This document shows, one piece after another, positions 9,177 to 17,932 of a stretch of 62,345 nt of DNA. Within the stretch, counting starts at the first letter, position 1. Every line of letters starts with the position of its first letter. This DNA is from Vibrio salilacus (lineage in GTDB: Bacteria > Pseudomonadota > Gammaproteobacteria > Enterobacterales > Vibrionaceae), in assembly GCF_002811245.1 (NCBI RefSeq), contig NZ_NIVQ01000019.1, forward strand, positions 1 to 62,345. The letters run 5' to 3'. The notes beneath the pieces are model-generated. The model ran no database searches, had not been told where the DNA came from, and saw nothing but the letters and a program-made list of their open reading frames with translations. The position numbers and the translations under genes were made by a program.

Positions 9177-9542
9177 TTATTTTGTTTTTTGTAGAATTGG
9201 CTTTTCAAACCATTCAAGTTCCACATCATCATCGAATGCCTGACGGCTAAACACCACAGGTACTTCATCTTTGCGACTTTTACGACGATCGTCAATAATC
9301 ATTGTTTTGGCAGCATCAATCGCATTGGCTGCGTACTCTTTTAGCGTCACTAACCTTTCTTCAGGTAGCGCAGAGAGAAAATCAATGTCGTAACGAATGT
9401 ATACTGGTCTTAATTGGCTTAACGCTAAGCAGGCTAAATCGGCTAATTGTTCGTTGTCGAAAAAGTCAACATACTCTGATTTCGCTAACTCTTGACCCAC
9501 CACCGTTTCCATATAGTTATGAACGTCTACACTTATTTGCAT
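9177..9542 (-). CDS. ComFB-family protein
   Basis: 121 residues from the ATG at 9542. MQISVDVHNYMETVVGQEL, then ADLACLALSQLRPVYIRYDIDFLS, matches the 'late competence development protein ComFB' family (PF10719), which conserves the Y-M-E near the N terminus and C-x-A-L-x-x-L-P/R-x-x-Y. This start has a strong Shine-Dalgarno (AAAGGAGCAGGTGAAT). The reading frame stays open upstream to 9620 and would add a hydrophobic stretch (AVFIVLATIIL), but no ribosome site supports that. ComFB proteins have been reported as cyclic-dinucleotide receptors in other bacteria. The gene is divergent from a diguanylate cyclase, which suits such a role here (inference). Confidence 0.8.
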   Translation of the reverse strand: MQISVDVHNYMETVVGQELAKSEYVDFFDNEQLADLACLALSQLRPVYIRYDIDFLSALPEERLVTLKEYAANAIDAAKTMIIDDRRKSRKDEVPVVFSRQAFDDDVELEWFEKPILQKTK

Positions 9543-9748
9543 ATTCACCTGCTCCTTTAGTGACACTTTTTCCAAAATTATTGTTGCCAAAACGATAAAT
9601 ACAGCCATCGCAGACACCACTTCAACGACTATTTTGCCTGCAAATTACTCATGTCATCAATTTTCTCTGTTAAGTTTAGTAAAAAGCTTGGAAATTCATC
9701 AAATAAAAGTATTCTTAATAATTTGTTCGTATTCTCAGGCTAGGATTA

Positions 9749-10984
9749 ATGTCGTTTTCGATCGTTATTACAAATTGGTTCCGCTTGCTGTTGCCATTAA
9801 TACTCATGGTATTTATCGGACTGGGCATCGACAACGTCATTGACCTGACACGTGCCAACTTGGGCATCGTGAGCCATCTTCCGTTTGTATTACTGGCGAT
9901 TGCGATTCTACTCGGACATATCTTCAAACAAAGTCGAATTGCCATGGTAGCAAGCGCATTATGTGTTGCCTATTGGCTAATTCAAGCTCGGCTACAAACC
10001 CCTCTGTCATCAGGAACAACCATTCTTGAGCTTTCTTTGCTTGCTGGACTTTTACCTATCGCATTGGTTTTAGTCTACTCCTACAAGGACTCTAACCTAT
10101 TCTCGCGTTCATTCATCGTCTATGGCGCAATCATCGTTATGCTTTTGCTTTGGTCCTATGTCACCCTGACCTATTTTTATGAAGGCGGATTCGACAATAT
10201 AAATGAAACATATCTTTATGTTTTGCCGCAGGTTTCAAAACTGCCGTTTATTTTAGTCATTTACTCGCTAGCCATGGTGTTGATCTCTGCAATCTGTGTG
10301 CTCAATCGCAATCAGATTATCGATGTCGTGGTTTATTCTGCCACTTTACTGTCATCGACCACCTTTGTCTTCTTCGACGTTGCCTATATTTCAAGCACTC
10401 TATTTTCTTTGATCGGGATATTACTGCTGATTTACTTGCTATCCGCAAGCTATGAGTTGGCATTTATGGATACTTTAACTGAGATTCCGGGCCGTTTGGC
10501 GCTTGAGTCTGATTTAAAACACCTTGGCCGGCGATTTACCATTGCTATGCTAGATATTGACCACTTTAAGTCGTTTAACGATACCTATGGCCACGACACA
10601 GGTGATGATGTATTGAAATTGGTCGCGACCAAACTGAAACAAGTGAGCGGTAAAGCCAAAGTGTATCGTTATGGCGGGGAAGAGTTCACCATCTTGTTCA
10701 AAGGGAAGACAGCCGCTCAAGCAAAAGAACACCTAGAGTCATTACGTGCTGCTATCGAGTCTTACGACATGGTACTACGCAATCAAGACAAACGACCAAA
10801 GAGTAACAAACAAGGCAGTAAAATACGCGGAGGGGGTGAAAATACCAACCACGTTAATGTCACCATCAGCATTGGTGTCGCAGACAGTAGTGAATCACGT
10901 AAGGTCTCTGTGGTACTCAAAAGTGCCGACAGTGCGCTCTATAAAGCCAAACAATCAGGACGTAACCAAGTCTGCTTGGCTTAA
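9749..10984 (+). CDS. Membrane-bound diguanylate cyclase (GGDEF)
   Basis: 411 residues. About 230 N-terminal residues form seven or eight hydrophobic helices (a MASE-like sensor). The C-terminal GGDEF domain has IAMLDIDHFKSFNDTYGHDTGD and an intact active site GGEEF at 309-313, so it should make c-di-GMP from GTP. The inhibitory I-site RxxD five residues before GGEEF is absent (SGKAK in its place), so product feedback is probably lost. An insertion rich in Lys/Gly (about 350-370) splits the domain before the VNVTISIGVA strand. ATG with AGGATTA upstream. Divergent from the ComFB gene, convergent with a second GGDEF gene 41 bp away. Confidence 0.9.
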   Translation: MSFSIVITNWFRLLLPLILMVFIGLGIDNVIDLTRANLGIVSHLPFVLLAIAILLGHIFKQSRIAMVASALCVAYWLIQARLQTPLSSGTTILELSLLAGLLPIALVLVYSYKDSNLFSRSFIVYGAIIVMLLLWSYVTLTYFYEGGFDNINETYLYVLPQVSKLPFILVIYSLAMVLISAICVLNRNQIIDVVVYSATLLSSTTFVFFDVAYISSTLFSLIGILLLIYLLSASYELAFMDTLTEIPGRLALESDLKHLGRRFTIAMLDIDHFKSFNDTYGHDTGDDVLKLVATKLKQVSGKAKVYRYGGEEFTILFKGKTAAQAKEHLESLRAAIESYDMVLRNQDKRPKSNKQGSKIRGGGENTNHVNVTISIGVADSSESRKVSVVLKSADSALYKAKQSGRNQVCLA

Positions 10985-11025
10985 GGTTATTGGTCATCTT
11001 GACTTAAATAAAGAATGAGCTTGGG

Positions 11026-11976
11026 TTAGATGATAAAACGATTACGTCCATCAGATTTGGCTTTGTAAAGCTTTTCATCGACCTGCTTGTAGATATCGGA
11101 TATCTGCTCTCGACCCGTTGGAGTAGCGAGGGTTAACACACCTTGTGACACTGTCACAAAATTCGCAACATCACTAAACTCATGAGGCATATTAGCTTGC
11201 TTTAAAGCATCTTGTATTCGTTGAGCGTCGTGTTTGGCTTTGTCTGCATCACTATGACCTAACAATACAACAAACTCTTCACCACCATAACGCCCAACCA
11301 CTTCGCCACTTCGCACAAACAGTGTGTTTAATAGCTGGGCAATCTCGATTAAACATTTATCGCCCTCGATGTGGCCATAACTGTCGTTATAAAGCTTGAA
11401 ACGATCGACATCGAGCAAAATAAGACTTAAAGGCAATTGATGGCGTCCGTGTAAGGCGATCATTTCTTGCAGCTTCTGGTCGACGTAACGGCGATTTTTT
11501 ACTTTGGTCAAGCCATCTTCTTGGGCTAACTTTTCTAGCTCCGCGTTGGCTTTAACCAATTCAGCAGATATTTGCTTAAGTTCACGGCGCATAAACGCAA
11601 TTCGCTGCATCGCGATAAGCTTAGAATTAAGAACAATTTTATCTACAGGTTTAATCAAATAATCATCGCCACCCGCTTCAATCGCAGTCGCGATCATGCT
11701 TGGTTCATCATGGCCACTGAGGAAGATAATCGGCACCCAATCAGGATAAAGCTGACGTATTTTACGTGACACTTCAAACCCATCCATATCCGGCATAGTC
11801 ACATCGAGTAGAATAAGATCAGGCTCAAATTGAGGATAAAGTGCGAGAGCTCGCTCCCCCGACTCGGCCATTTCAACTGAGTGCCCTAACTGTTTCAGTC
11901 TTATTGCCAGCTGGATTCTTTCCATCTGAACATCATCAACCAATAAGATTTTCATCGAAGAACCGGCTATTTCCAC
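11026..11976 (-). CDS. Response regulator with GGDEF output
   Basis: REC domain (KILLVDDVQ; phospho-acceptor in LILLDVTMPDMDG, Asp51 counted from the internal ATG; K in YLIKPVD), a heptad-like linker (about 125-155), then GGDEF with ILLDVDRFKLYNDSYGHIEGD and an intact GGEEF. This is a PleD/WspR-type layout: phosphorylation should drive dimerisation and c-di-GMP synthesis. The I-site is degenerate (RSGE instead of RxxD). The start is uncertain: a GTG at 11976 follows AGAGAG closely, while the ATG at 11955 begins at the canonical MKILLVDD. No cognate kinase is adjacent. Confidence 0.9.
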   Translation of the reverse strand: MEIAGSSMKILLVDDVQMERIQLAIRLKQLGHSVEMAESGERALALYPQFEPDLILLDVTMPDMDGFEVSRKIRQLYPDWVPIIFLSGHDEPSMIATAIEAGGDDYLIKPVDKIVLNSKLIAMQRIAFMRRELKQISAELVKANAELEKLAQEDGLTKVKNRRYVDQKLQEMIALHGRHQLPLSLILLDVDRFKLYNDSYGHIEGDKCLIEIAQLLNTLFVRSGEVVGRYGGEEFVVLLGHSDADKAKHDAQRIQDALKQANMPHEFSDVANFVTVSQGVLTLATPTGREQISDIYKQVDEKLYKAKSDGRNRFII

Positions 11977-12191
11977 TCGCTCTCTACCCTGAATTCGGTT
12001 ATATATACTATTTATAAGCGTCTAATAATTTGTTGTAAGCGTCTAGTAATTTGATTTTCAAACACAAAACTAAACGTAAGCAATACTCAAAAGCATACGC
12101 CACCTTATGATAATCATCCAACGATGGTTGACTTTTATGGCTGTTTTTTTACGATAGCGCCGATACATACACATTTTAAGAGAAAACATAC

Positions 12192-12629
12192 ATGTCTGAC
12201 GTTAATCCAACAGAGCAAACAAAAGTAGATCTAGCAGAGGTTTCGGCAGAGCTTCGCCAGGTAATTCAATTTGACGAAGTCCCAGAAGCTATGCACTACA
12301 TGGTGACGTCAATCCATGAAGTTTCGGAAGAAGCCGTTCGTGAAGCCTGGAATGAGTTACCAAACAGTGCACAAAATGTATTAGACAACTTTGAACAGTT
12401 TCATGCACTCATTTCAGTGAGTCAGGCATTTGCTGGTATCAATGTGATGGAAGAGTTCCCAACACTGAACCTACCAAAAGAGATGTCTGAACAAGACAAA
12501 GAAGAGTACCGTACCCAGCTGCTTGATCAAGTTCTGCACAACTGTGTCAAAGATATGGTCAAACAGATCAAAAAAGCGCGTCGTGATCCTATTCTTAAAC
12601 GCGATTTTACTGACGTGTTTGCCAAGTAA
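12192..12629 (+). CDS. Small acidic protein, DUF3069-like
   Basis: 145 residues, mostly helical and acidic in the first two thirds, with a basic C terminus (KQIKKARRDPILKRDF). No signal peptide or membrane segment, so probably cytoplasmic. It resembles a Vibrio/Shewanella family I recall as DUF3069; function unknown. ATG preceded by AAGAGAAAAC. Single gene closed by a terminator at 12676. Confidence 0.7.
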   Translation: MSDVNPTEQTKVDLAEVSAELRQVIQFDEVPEAMHYMVTSIHEVSEEAVREAWNELPNSAQNVLDNFEQFHALISVSQAFAGINVMEEFPTLNLPKEMSEQDKEEYRTQLLDQVLHNCVKDMVKQIKKARRDPILKRDFTDVFAK

Positions 12630-12675
12630 TACTGTTTTTACTTTTACCCGTTCTTACTTATACCAAGTAAGAGTC

Positions 12676-12697
12676 AACGCCGCTAATAAGCGGCGTT
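12676..12697 (+). terminator. Bidirectional terminator
   Basis: Perfect 9-bp stem AACGCCGCT / AGCGGCGTT with loop AATA, followed by TTTTATTAA on the plus strand. It ends the 12192-12629 gene and lies only 5 bp from the convergent modC stop. Confidence 0.85.
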
Positions 12698-12701
12698 TTT
12701 A

Positions 12702-13805
12702 TTAACTTAAAACCATATCGCGTTGGGTGACACTTACCCCTTTAATCTGCGCGTAAACCTCTACCCCTACGTCAAGTTGCAGATCTGTTTTCGCCCATTG
12801 CGTGATCGTCGCTTTGAGATAACAGTCTATGGCCAATCGTATTTGGACCTCGACACTTTGTCTCTCGTTACCATGGCTATGAAGTTCGATGTGTGAGATC
12901 GTCCCTTTTAGAACGTTACGGATCGACGTTCGATGTGGCTTGTCGAGCATAATCGACACATCATTGGCACGTACCTGCAAACGTATTGGTTGACCAACCT
13001 CTCCTTCTACTTTCTGTACCCATAACGCGGTATCTGGAGCTAACTCTACTTGTGACAAGGCATAATCGTCATTATGACCAATAACACAGGCTTCAAACAG
13101 AGTACTTTGCTCAGAAAAGCCCTGCCAAGGCTTCATCGCTGGTGACGACCACACCTGCTCTATGGGGCCGGAAATGATCACTTGTCCACCATCAATCACG
13201 ACTAATTGATTGGCCAAGCGTAGCACTTCGTTCAAGCTATGAGAGACATAAAGGATTGGAATCTTTACGCTTTTAGCCAATTGCTCAAGAAATGGCATCA
13301 CCTCACGCTTACGAGGTAAATCTAATGAGGCTAACGGTTCATCCATGAGCAATATGCGTGGTTTTGAAAGTAGCGCTCTGCCTATAGCAACACGTTGCTT
13401 TTCACCTCCAGAGAGCTCGCTCGGGTATCGTTGTAACAGTGGCTTTAACGCGAGCAGTTCGACAACATCATTAAAATGTTGTGCATCGTCTTGTTTAACG
13501 CCATAGGTTAAATTGCTTTGGACGTTAAAGTGTGGAAACAGACGTGCATCTTGAAATACATAGCCAATATTGCGTTTATAGGTTGGTACATTAACGTGTT
13601 GGCTTGAATCGTATAGGGTGACATCACCTATTATTATTCGCCCACTTGTCGGGGTCGCTAACCCTGCAACGGCATTAATTAACGAAGTTTTCCCCGCCCC
13701 AGAACGGCCAAAGATCGCGGTAATTCCCTGTTGAGGTAAACAAAGGTCAATATCAAATTGTGTCGTGCCTAGTGTTTGTTGATACTGAATCGTAAGTTTG
13801 CTCAT
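12702..13805 (-). CDS. modC: Molybdate ABC transporter ATP-binding protein
   Basis: 367 residues from the ATG at 13805. Walker A GRSGAGKTS, Q-loop YVFQDARLFPHF, signature LSGGEKQR, Walker B ILLMDEPLASLD and H-loop SHS are all present. A C-terminal TOBE/Mop-type domain (about 290-360) binds oxyanion, as in E. coli ModC. The start overlaps the modB stop (ATGA) and has Shine-Dalgarno TTAGGAGCG. It powers molybdate import through ModAB. No modE regulator is adjacent. Confidence 0.95.
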   Translation of the reverse strand: MSKLTIQYQQTLGTTQFDIDLCLPQQGITAIFGRSGAGKTSLINAVAGLATPTSGRIIIGDVTLYDSSQHVNVPTYKRNIGYVFQDARLFPHFNVQSNLTYGVKQDDAQHFNDVVELLALKPLLQRYPSELSGGEKQRVAIGRALLSKPRILLMDEPLASLDLPRKREVMPFLEQLAKSVKIPILYVSHSLNEVLRLANQLVVIDGGQVIISGPIEQVWSSPAMKPWQGFSEQSTLFEACVIGHNDDYALSQVELAPDTALWVQKVEGEVGQPIRLQVRANDVSIMLDKPHRTSIRNVLKGTISHIELHSHGNERQSVEVQIRLAIDCYLKATITQWAKTDLQLDVGVEVYAQIKGVSVTQRDMVLS

Positions 13806-14494
13806 AAGCGCGCTCCTAATCGACGGGCGCTTGCGCGAGTCAACCACTCAGATAGCATCAACGAACCGAGCGCAATAACAATTGAAATAACGCATAAGCG
13901 CATTGCTTGCGATTCTGCTCCTGGCGTTTCGATAAAATTGTACATTGCCAATGGAATTGTTTGCGTCTCTCCGGGGATATTTGAGACAAAGCTTATCGTT
14001 GCACCAAACTCACCAAGACTACGTGCAAAGGAGAGCATACTGCCCGTAATGATTCCAGGTAGGGTTAATGGCAAAGTTATGGTAAAAAAGACTTTGAGTG
14101 GTGATGCCCCCAAAGTGGCAGCGGCTTGTTCAAGTTTAGTGTCGACATTTTCTAAGCTGAGGCGAATAGAACGAACCATAAGTGGCAGTGCAACGACGAT
14201 ACAAGCCAGTACCGCCCCCTTCCAACTAAAAGAAAACACCAAGCCAAATTGATCGTACAACCAGCTTCCTAGAAAGCCTTGGCGCCCCATTGAGATGAGT
14301 AGCAGATAGCCAATAACCACAGGTGGGAGCACCAAAGGTAGATGAATAACACTATCGATAATACCTTTACCAATAAACTGCTTGCGTGCTAACACCCATG
14401 CAAAGCCAATACCTATTGGAATCAACCACAGCAACGCATAACCTGCGACTTTCAGGCTGAGCATTAAGGCTTGATATTCGTATTCTGATAGCAC
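13802..14494 (-). CDS. modB: Molybdate ABC transporter permease
   Basis: 230 residues with five to six membrane helices and the binding-protein-dependent permease EAA loop (EQAAATLGASPLKVFFTITLP). It forms the inner-membrane channel for molybdate. GTG start sharing its G with the modA stop (TAGTG), with GGAGTTG about nine bases upstream, so it is translationally coupled to modA. Followed by modC with an ATGA overlap. Confidence 0.95.
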   Translation of the reverse strand: MLSEYEYQALMLSLKVAGYALLWLIPIGIGFAWVLARKQFIGKGIIDSVIHLPLVLPPVVIGYLLLISMGRQGFLGSWLYDQFGLVFSFSWKGAVLACIVVALPLMVRSIRLSLENVDTKLEQAAATLGASPLKVFFTITLPLTLPGIITGSMLSFARSLGEFGATISFVSNIPGETQTIPLAMYNFIETPGAESQAMRLCVISIVIALGSLMLSEWLTRASARRLGARL

Positions 14495-15282
14495 TATTTC
14501 AACTCCGTAGCAGCAGAAAAACCGAAGCGAGATAAGATCGTTTGCCCAGCATCACTTTGTACAAAGTGGACAAACTGAGTCGTGGTATGGTTATTGGTTA
14601 GTTTTACCATCGGATAAACAATCGTGCTATGGCTGCTTGGTGGTAAACGCACCACAGTGCTCACTTGGTCACTTTGTAGTGCATCTGTCTGATAAACAAT
14701 GCCTAAAGGTGTTTCACCACGTTCAACCAAAGTGAGCGCCACTCTGACGTTATTGGTTGGCGCCAAATGACCATTAAGCGTAGGCCAGACACCAAGATGC
14801 TCTAACGACTGTTTGGCATAAATGCCTGCAGGGACGGCGTCGGGTTGTCCAATCGCTAAGCGCTGGCCTTGCAATACCTCCAACCAAGCACTGGATTGCT
14901 TAATGTCGAATGGTTTCAGGGCATTTTTGCTAATAACAACCAATTGATTGGTTGCGATATTAGTGACAGCGTCACTTGATGTCACGTCACTATTAATCAG
15001 AAAATCGATCCACTTCTGGTTCGCTGCAATTAAGATATCTGCAGGCGCTCCATATCCAATTTGACGCGCCAACGACGACGTACCGCCATACACTGCGGTC
15101 ATATCAACCTCGTGCTGTTGTTTATACTGAGTAATTAACTCGTTAACAACATTGGTCATTGATGAAGCGGCGTATATACGCAACCTTTCACTAGCGGTGG
15201 CAGAAAAGCTCACTAATGCAAACAGTGCTGTTAGTACGATGTGCCGGCTTTGGCTGGCTAAAATGAAACGAGTTATGGCCAT
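14494..15282 (-). CDS. modA: Periplasmic molybdate-binding protein
   Basis: 262 residues with a signal peptide ending near ATASERL, then the ModA pattern: [28 protein letters not shown] and [14 protein letters not shown]. It captures molybdate (and tungstate) in the periplasm and delivers it to ModBC. The ATG at 15282 lies inside the last codons of cobQ (10-bp overlap), so this transporter is read from the same transcript as a cobyric acid synthase. Confidence 0.95.
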   Translation of the reverse strand: MAITRFILASQSRHIVLTALFALVSFSATASERLRIYAASSMTNVVNELITQYKQQHEVDMTAVYGGTSSLARQIGYGAPADILIAANQKWIDFLINSDVTSSDAVTNIATNQLVVISKNALKPFDIKQSSAWLEVLQGQRLAIGQPDAVPAGIYAKQSLEHLGVWPTLNGHLAPTNNVRVALTLVERGETPLGIVYQTDALQSDQVSTVVRLPPSSHSTIVYPMVKLTNNHTTTQFVHFVQSDAGQTILSRFGFSAATELK

Positions 15283-16724
15283 AATTTGTTCAGATCTAGG
15301 TGCTGCTCTATCGCGTCCGCTATTCTATCAATCGCATCTTGTTGATTCTGAAGATGATCCACTTGGGCAATATCATCAATACCCACCCATCGAGCCACCG
15401 CCGTCACGGCGCGCGAGTCGTCAAAAATACCATGTAGATAAGTACCCAATACTTGATTACAGTCACTTATCGCACCATCTAAGGTATTGTTATTCAGTGT
15501 TATCGGCTGGCTTGCGTTTACTTCGGTAATACCAGTATGAATTTCATAACCGCTGATCGACAACGTCTGATCATCCAGAGTGAGCGTGCCTGATACATTG
15601 GTCAAGGTTTTCTCTGAGGCGAGTGTCGTATGAGCATTAAGAAAACCTAAACCTTGCGTCGAACCCGCCGCGCTTTCTATCGCTAATGGATCATGTATCC
15701 ATTTGCCCAGCATTTGGTAGCCACCGCAGATTCCCATCACTTTACCACCATAGCGCAAATGGCGCTCTATTTGACGATCCCAACCTTGGCTACGTAGATA
15801 ATCGAGATCATTACGAATCGATTTTGAGCCAGGTAAAATAATAAGATCAGCGCCGTCTAAGCGCTCGCCTTTACCGACATAAGTAAGGTTGATATCTGGA
15901 TTTTGGCGTAATGTATCAAAGTCCGTGTGATTACTTATTCTCGGCAACACTGGTACTTTAACATTGAGTTTTGCTTTCTCAGCAACCACTTGTGCAGCAT
16001 TAATCGCGTCTTCTGCTTCCAAATCGAAACCATGCAAATATGGTAAGACACCAATAACCGGGATACTCGTTTTTTGCTCTAACCAGTCTAATCCTGATTG
16101 AAGCAAGCCAATGTCGCCGCGAAATCGATTGATCACAAAACCTTTAACCCGTTGCTGCTCTTGCTCTGATAGCAGGGCCAAGGTGCCATAAAGATGAGCG
16201 AAGACTCCACCACGATCAATATCCGCGATGATAATCACCGGGACATCCGCCTGCTCGGCAAATCCCATATTGGCAATATCGTTTTCGCGCAGGTTAATTT
16301 CTGCTGGACTGCCTGCACCTTCAATAACGATACAATCAAACTCAGACTGTAGTTGATTAAAGGAATCCATCACCACAGGCATCGCAACCTGCTTGTAACT
16401 TTGATAGCCAATAGCATCAACCGTGGTGGTCGCTTTACCTTGAAAAATGACTTGCGCCCCCATATCACTGCTTGGCTTAAGCAGCACTGGATTCATGTGG
16501 ACACTTGGTTCGAGGTTGGCCGCTAATGCTTGTACCGCCTGAGCACGACCTATTTCTCCTCCGTCAGCAGTCACTGCACTGTTGAGTGCCATGTTTTGTG
16601 GCTTGAAAGGCGCAACCTTTACGCCCTTTCTTGCGAGCACACGGCATAAGCCTGCGACTAACACGCTTTTGCCGGCATCCGAGGTAGTGCCTTGAACCAT
16701 TAATGCTTGGTGAGTAGATTTCAT
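15273..16724 (-). CDS. cobQ: Cobyric acid synthase
   Basis: 483 residues from the ATG at 16724. The N-terminal P-loop-like segment is [17 protein letters not shown]-terminal class I glutamine amidotransferase domain has the nucleophile in [11 protein letters not shown] and the His in [10 protein letters not shown]. The enzyme amidates the b, d, e and g side chains of the corrin ring, an adenosylcobalamin step. The start was set by homology ([13 protein letters not shown]); longer in-frame starts exist but the Shine-Dalgarno is weak for all. No other corrin gene is nearby. It overlaps modA, so the operon is cobQ-modA-modB-modC. Confidence 0.93.
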   Translation of the reverse strand: MKSTHQALMVQGTTSDAGKSVLVAGLCRVLARKGVKVAPFKPQNMALNSAVTADGGEIGRAQAVQALAANLEPSVHMNPVLLKPSSDMGAQVIFQGKATTTVDAIGYQSYKQVAMPVVMDSFNQLQSEFDCIVIEGAGSPAEINLRENDIANMGFAEQADVPVIIIADIDRGGVFAHLYGTLALLSEQEQQRVKGFVINRFRGDIGLLQSGLDWLEQKTSIPVIGVLPYLHGFDLEAEDAINAAQVVAEKAKLNVKVPVLPRISNHTDFDTLRQNPDINLTYVGKGERLDGADLIILPGSKSIRNDLDYLRSQGWDRQIERHLRYGGKVMGICGGYQMLGKWIHDPLAIESAAGSTQGLGFLNAHTTLASEKTLTNVSGTLTLDDQTLSISGYEIHTGITEVNASQPITLNNNTLDGAISDCNQVLGTYLHGIFDDSRAVTAVARWVGIDDIAQVDHLQNQQDAIDRIADAIEQHLDLNKLWP

Positions 16725-16894
16725 GGAAATGTCTTCGATATTGTTTAGGCCGACATAATAACGAATTTGGGCGAAATAACTCAATAATATGAATGGAGTA
16801 TGAACTTATCACTCAGCATTCGTTCACAAATACCCTGCTCTAATAGCACCATCAAAGCCCGATATACTCATTAAAGTCAATAAAGGAGAACACA

Positions 16895-17263
16895 ATGAAC
16901 AAGGTTCTACTAGCAACAGCAGTAAGCATCATTCTTGCTCCAGGTCTTGCAATGGCAAAAAATGACCACGCATCTCACGGCGTACAATACACAGGTCCGG
17001 TAGAAGTGAGCTCCGTAGCTTCTTTATTAGAAGATACCAGTATGTTTACTGAGAAATATGTCGTGGTGGAAGGTAATTTACTCCGTCAAATCAAAGGGGA
17101 TACCTATATTTTCTCGGACGGTAAGGGAGAAATTCAAGTAGAACTTGATGATGGCATCGTACTCGATCAACCGTTAGATCAAACCAGTAAAGTGCGTTTG
17201 TTCGGAGAGTACGAGGGGGGAAGTACACCAGAAATTGAGATTGATCGACTTCAACTGTTATAA
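16895..17263 (+). CDS. YgiW/YdeI-family exported stress protein (BOF)
   Basis: 122 residues with a signal peptide (MNKVLLATAVSIILAPGLAMA) followed by a bacterial OB-fold (BOF, PF04076): YTGPVEVSSVASLLEDTS, VVVEGNLLRQIKGDTYIFSDG and V.LFGEYE..STPEIEIDRL. Family members (YgiW, YdeI) are periplasmic proteins linked to tolerance of peroxide, metal and cationic peptides. ATG with AAAGGAGAACACA. Monocistronic in appearance. Confidence 0.88.
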   Translation: MNKVLLATAVSIILAPGLAMAKNDHASHGVQYTGPVEVSSVASLLEDTSMFTEKYVVVEGNLLRQIKGDTYIFSDGKGEIQVELDDGIVLDQPLDQTSKVRLFGEYEGGSTPEIEIDRLQLL

Positions 17264-17359
17264 AAGCCTGTTTTCACTCGCCAATTACGCTATGATTTGG
17301 CTTGCTTATTGCAAGCTAAATGATTTAGTCAATTTATTGTTGCGAGTCGGAGACTTCTT

Positions 17360-17878
17360 TTGAAAAACACCATCTTGGCCAGTACCTTAGCATTTTTGGG
17401 TATCAGTGGTAGTGCACAAGCTAATAACTTTAATTACAACTATTTCGAAGTTCGCACCGCAGTGGGCCCAGAGATGGCCGGCGTAGAATTCAGCACATTT
17501 TTTACTGAAAATTCACACTTTGTCGTTCGCGCCGACACTCGGTTCGATAAAGATTACGATTTAGCGGCGGGGATTGGTTTCAATGGTCCTGTTAATCAGT
17601 TTGCCGACGTTTATGGCCAATTCCTTATCCACCAAGTTAAGTTTACTGAAGACACTGGCGGAGAAAGTGAATCTCAAGCTGAGGTTAATATTGGTGGTCG
17701 CATCTGGATTACGGAGCAAGTCGAACTAACGGGCCGTATTGGCCGCAATGACGATTCTTCTGTTGTCCATGCTGGCGTGCGTTTCCATTCAACGCAGCAA
17801 CTCTCTTTGTCGGCAGAAACGCGTAACAATGGCCTTTACGGTCCACAGATCACGATGTCTGTCCGCTTTCAGTACTAA
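17360..17878 (+). CDS. Small outer-membrane beta-barrel protein, unknown
   Basis: 172 residues with a signal peptide (cleavage near GSAQANN) and alternating hydrophobic strands, ending in ITMSVRFQY. The terminal aromatic residue is typical of an outer-membrane beta-barrel. TTG start at 17360 with TCGGAGAC upstream. I do not recognise a named family. An 8-strand barrel is an inference from length. Confidence 0.7.
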   Translation: MKNTILASTLAFLGISGSAQANNFNYNYFEVRTAVGPEMAGVEFSTFFTENSHFVVRADTRFDKDYDLAAGIGFNGPVNQFADVYGQFLIHQVKFTEDTGGESESQAEVNIGGRIWITEQVELTGRIGRNDDSSVVHAGVRFHSTQQLSLSAETRNNGLYGPQITMSVRFQY

Positions 17879-17901
17879 CACTCGCATCTTATAAAAACTT
17901 T

Positions 17902-17926
17902 CAGCCCCAACCATTGGCTGGGGCTG
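17902..17926. terminator. Convergent terminator between barrel gene and cra
   Basis: Stem CAGCCCCA / TGGGGCTG with an inner CCA/TGG pairing. On the minus strand it is followed by GAAAGTTTTTATAAG, serving cra; the plus-strand tail (CTTGTATT) is weaker. Confidence 0.75.
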
Positions 17927-17932
17927 CTTGTA

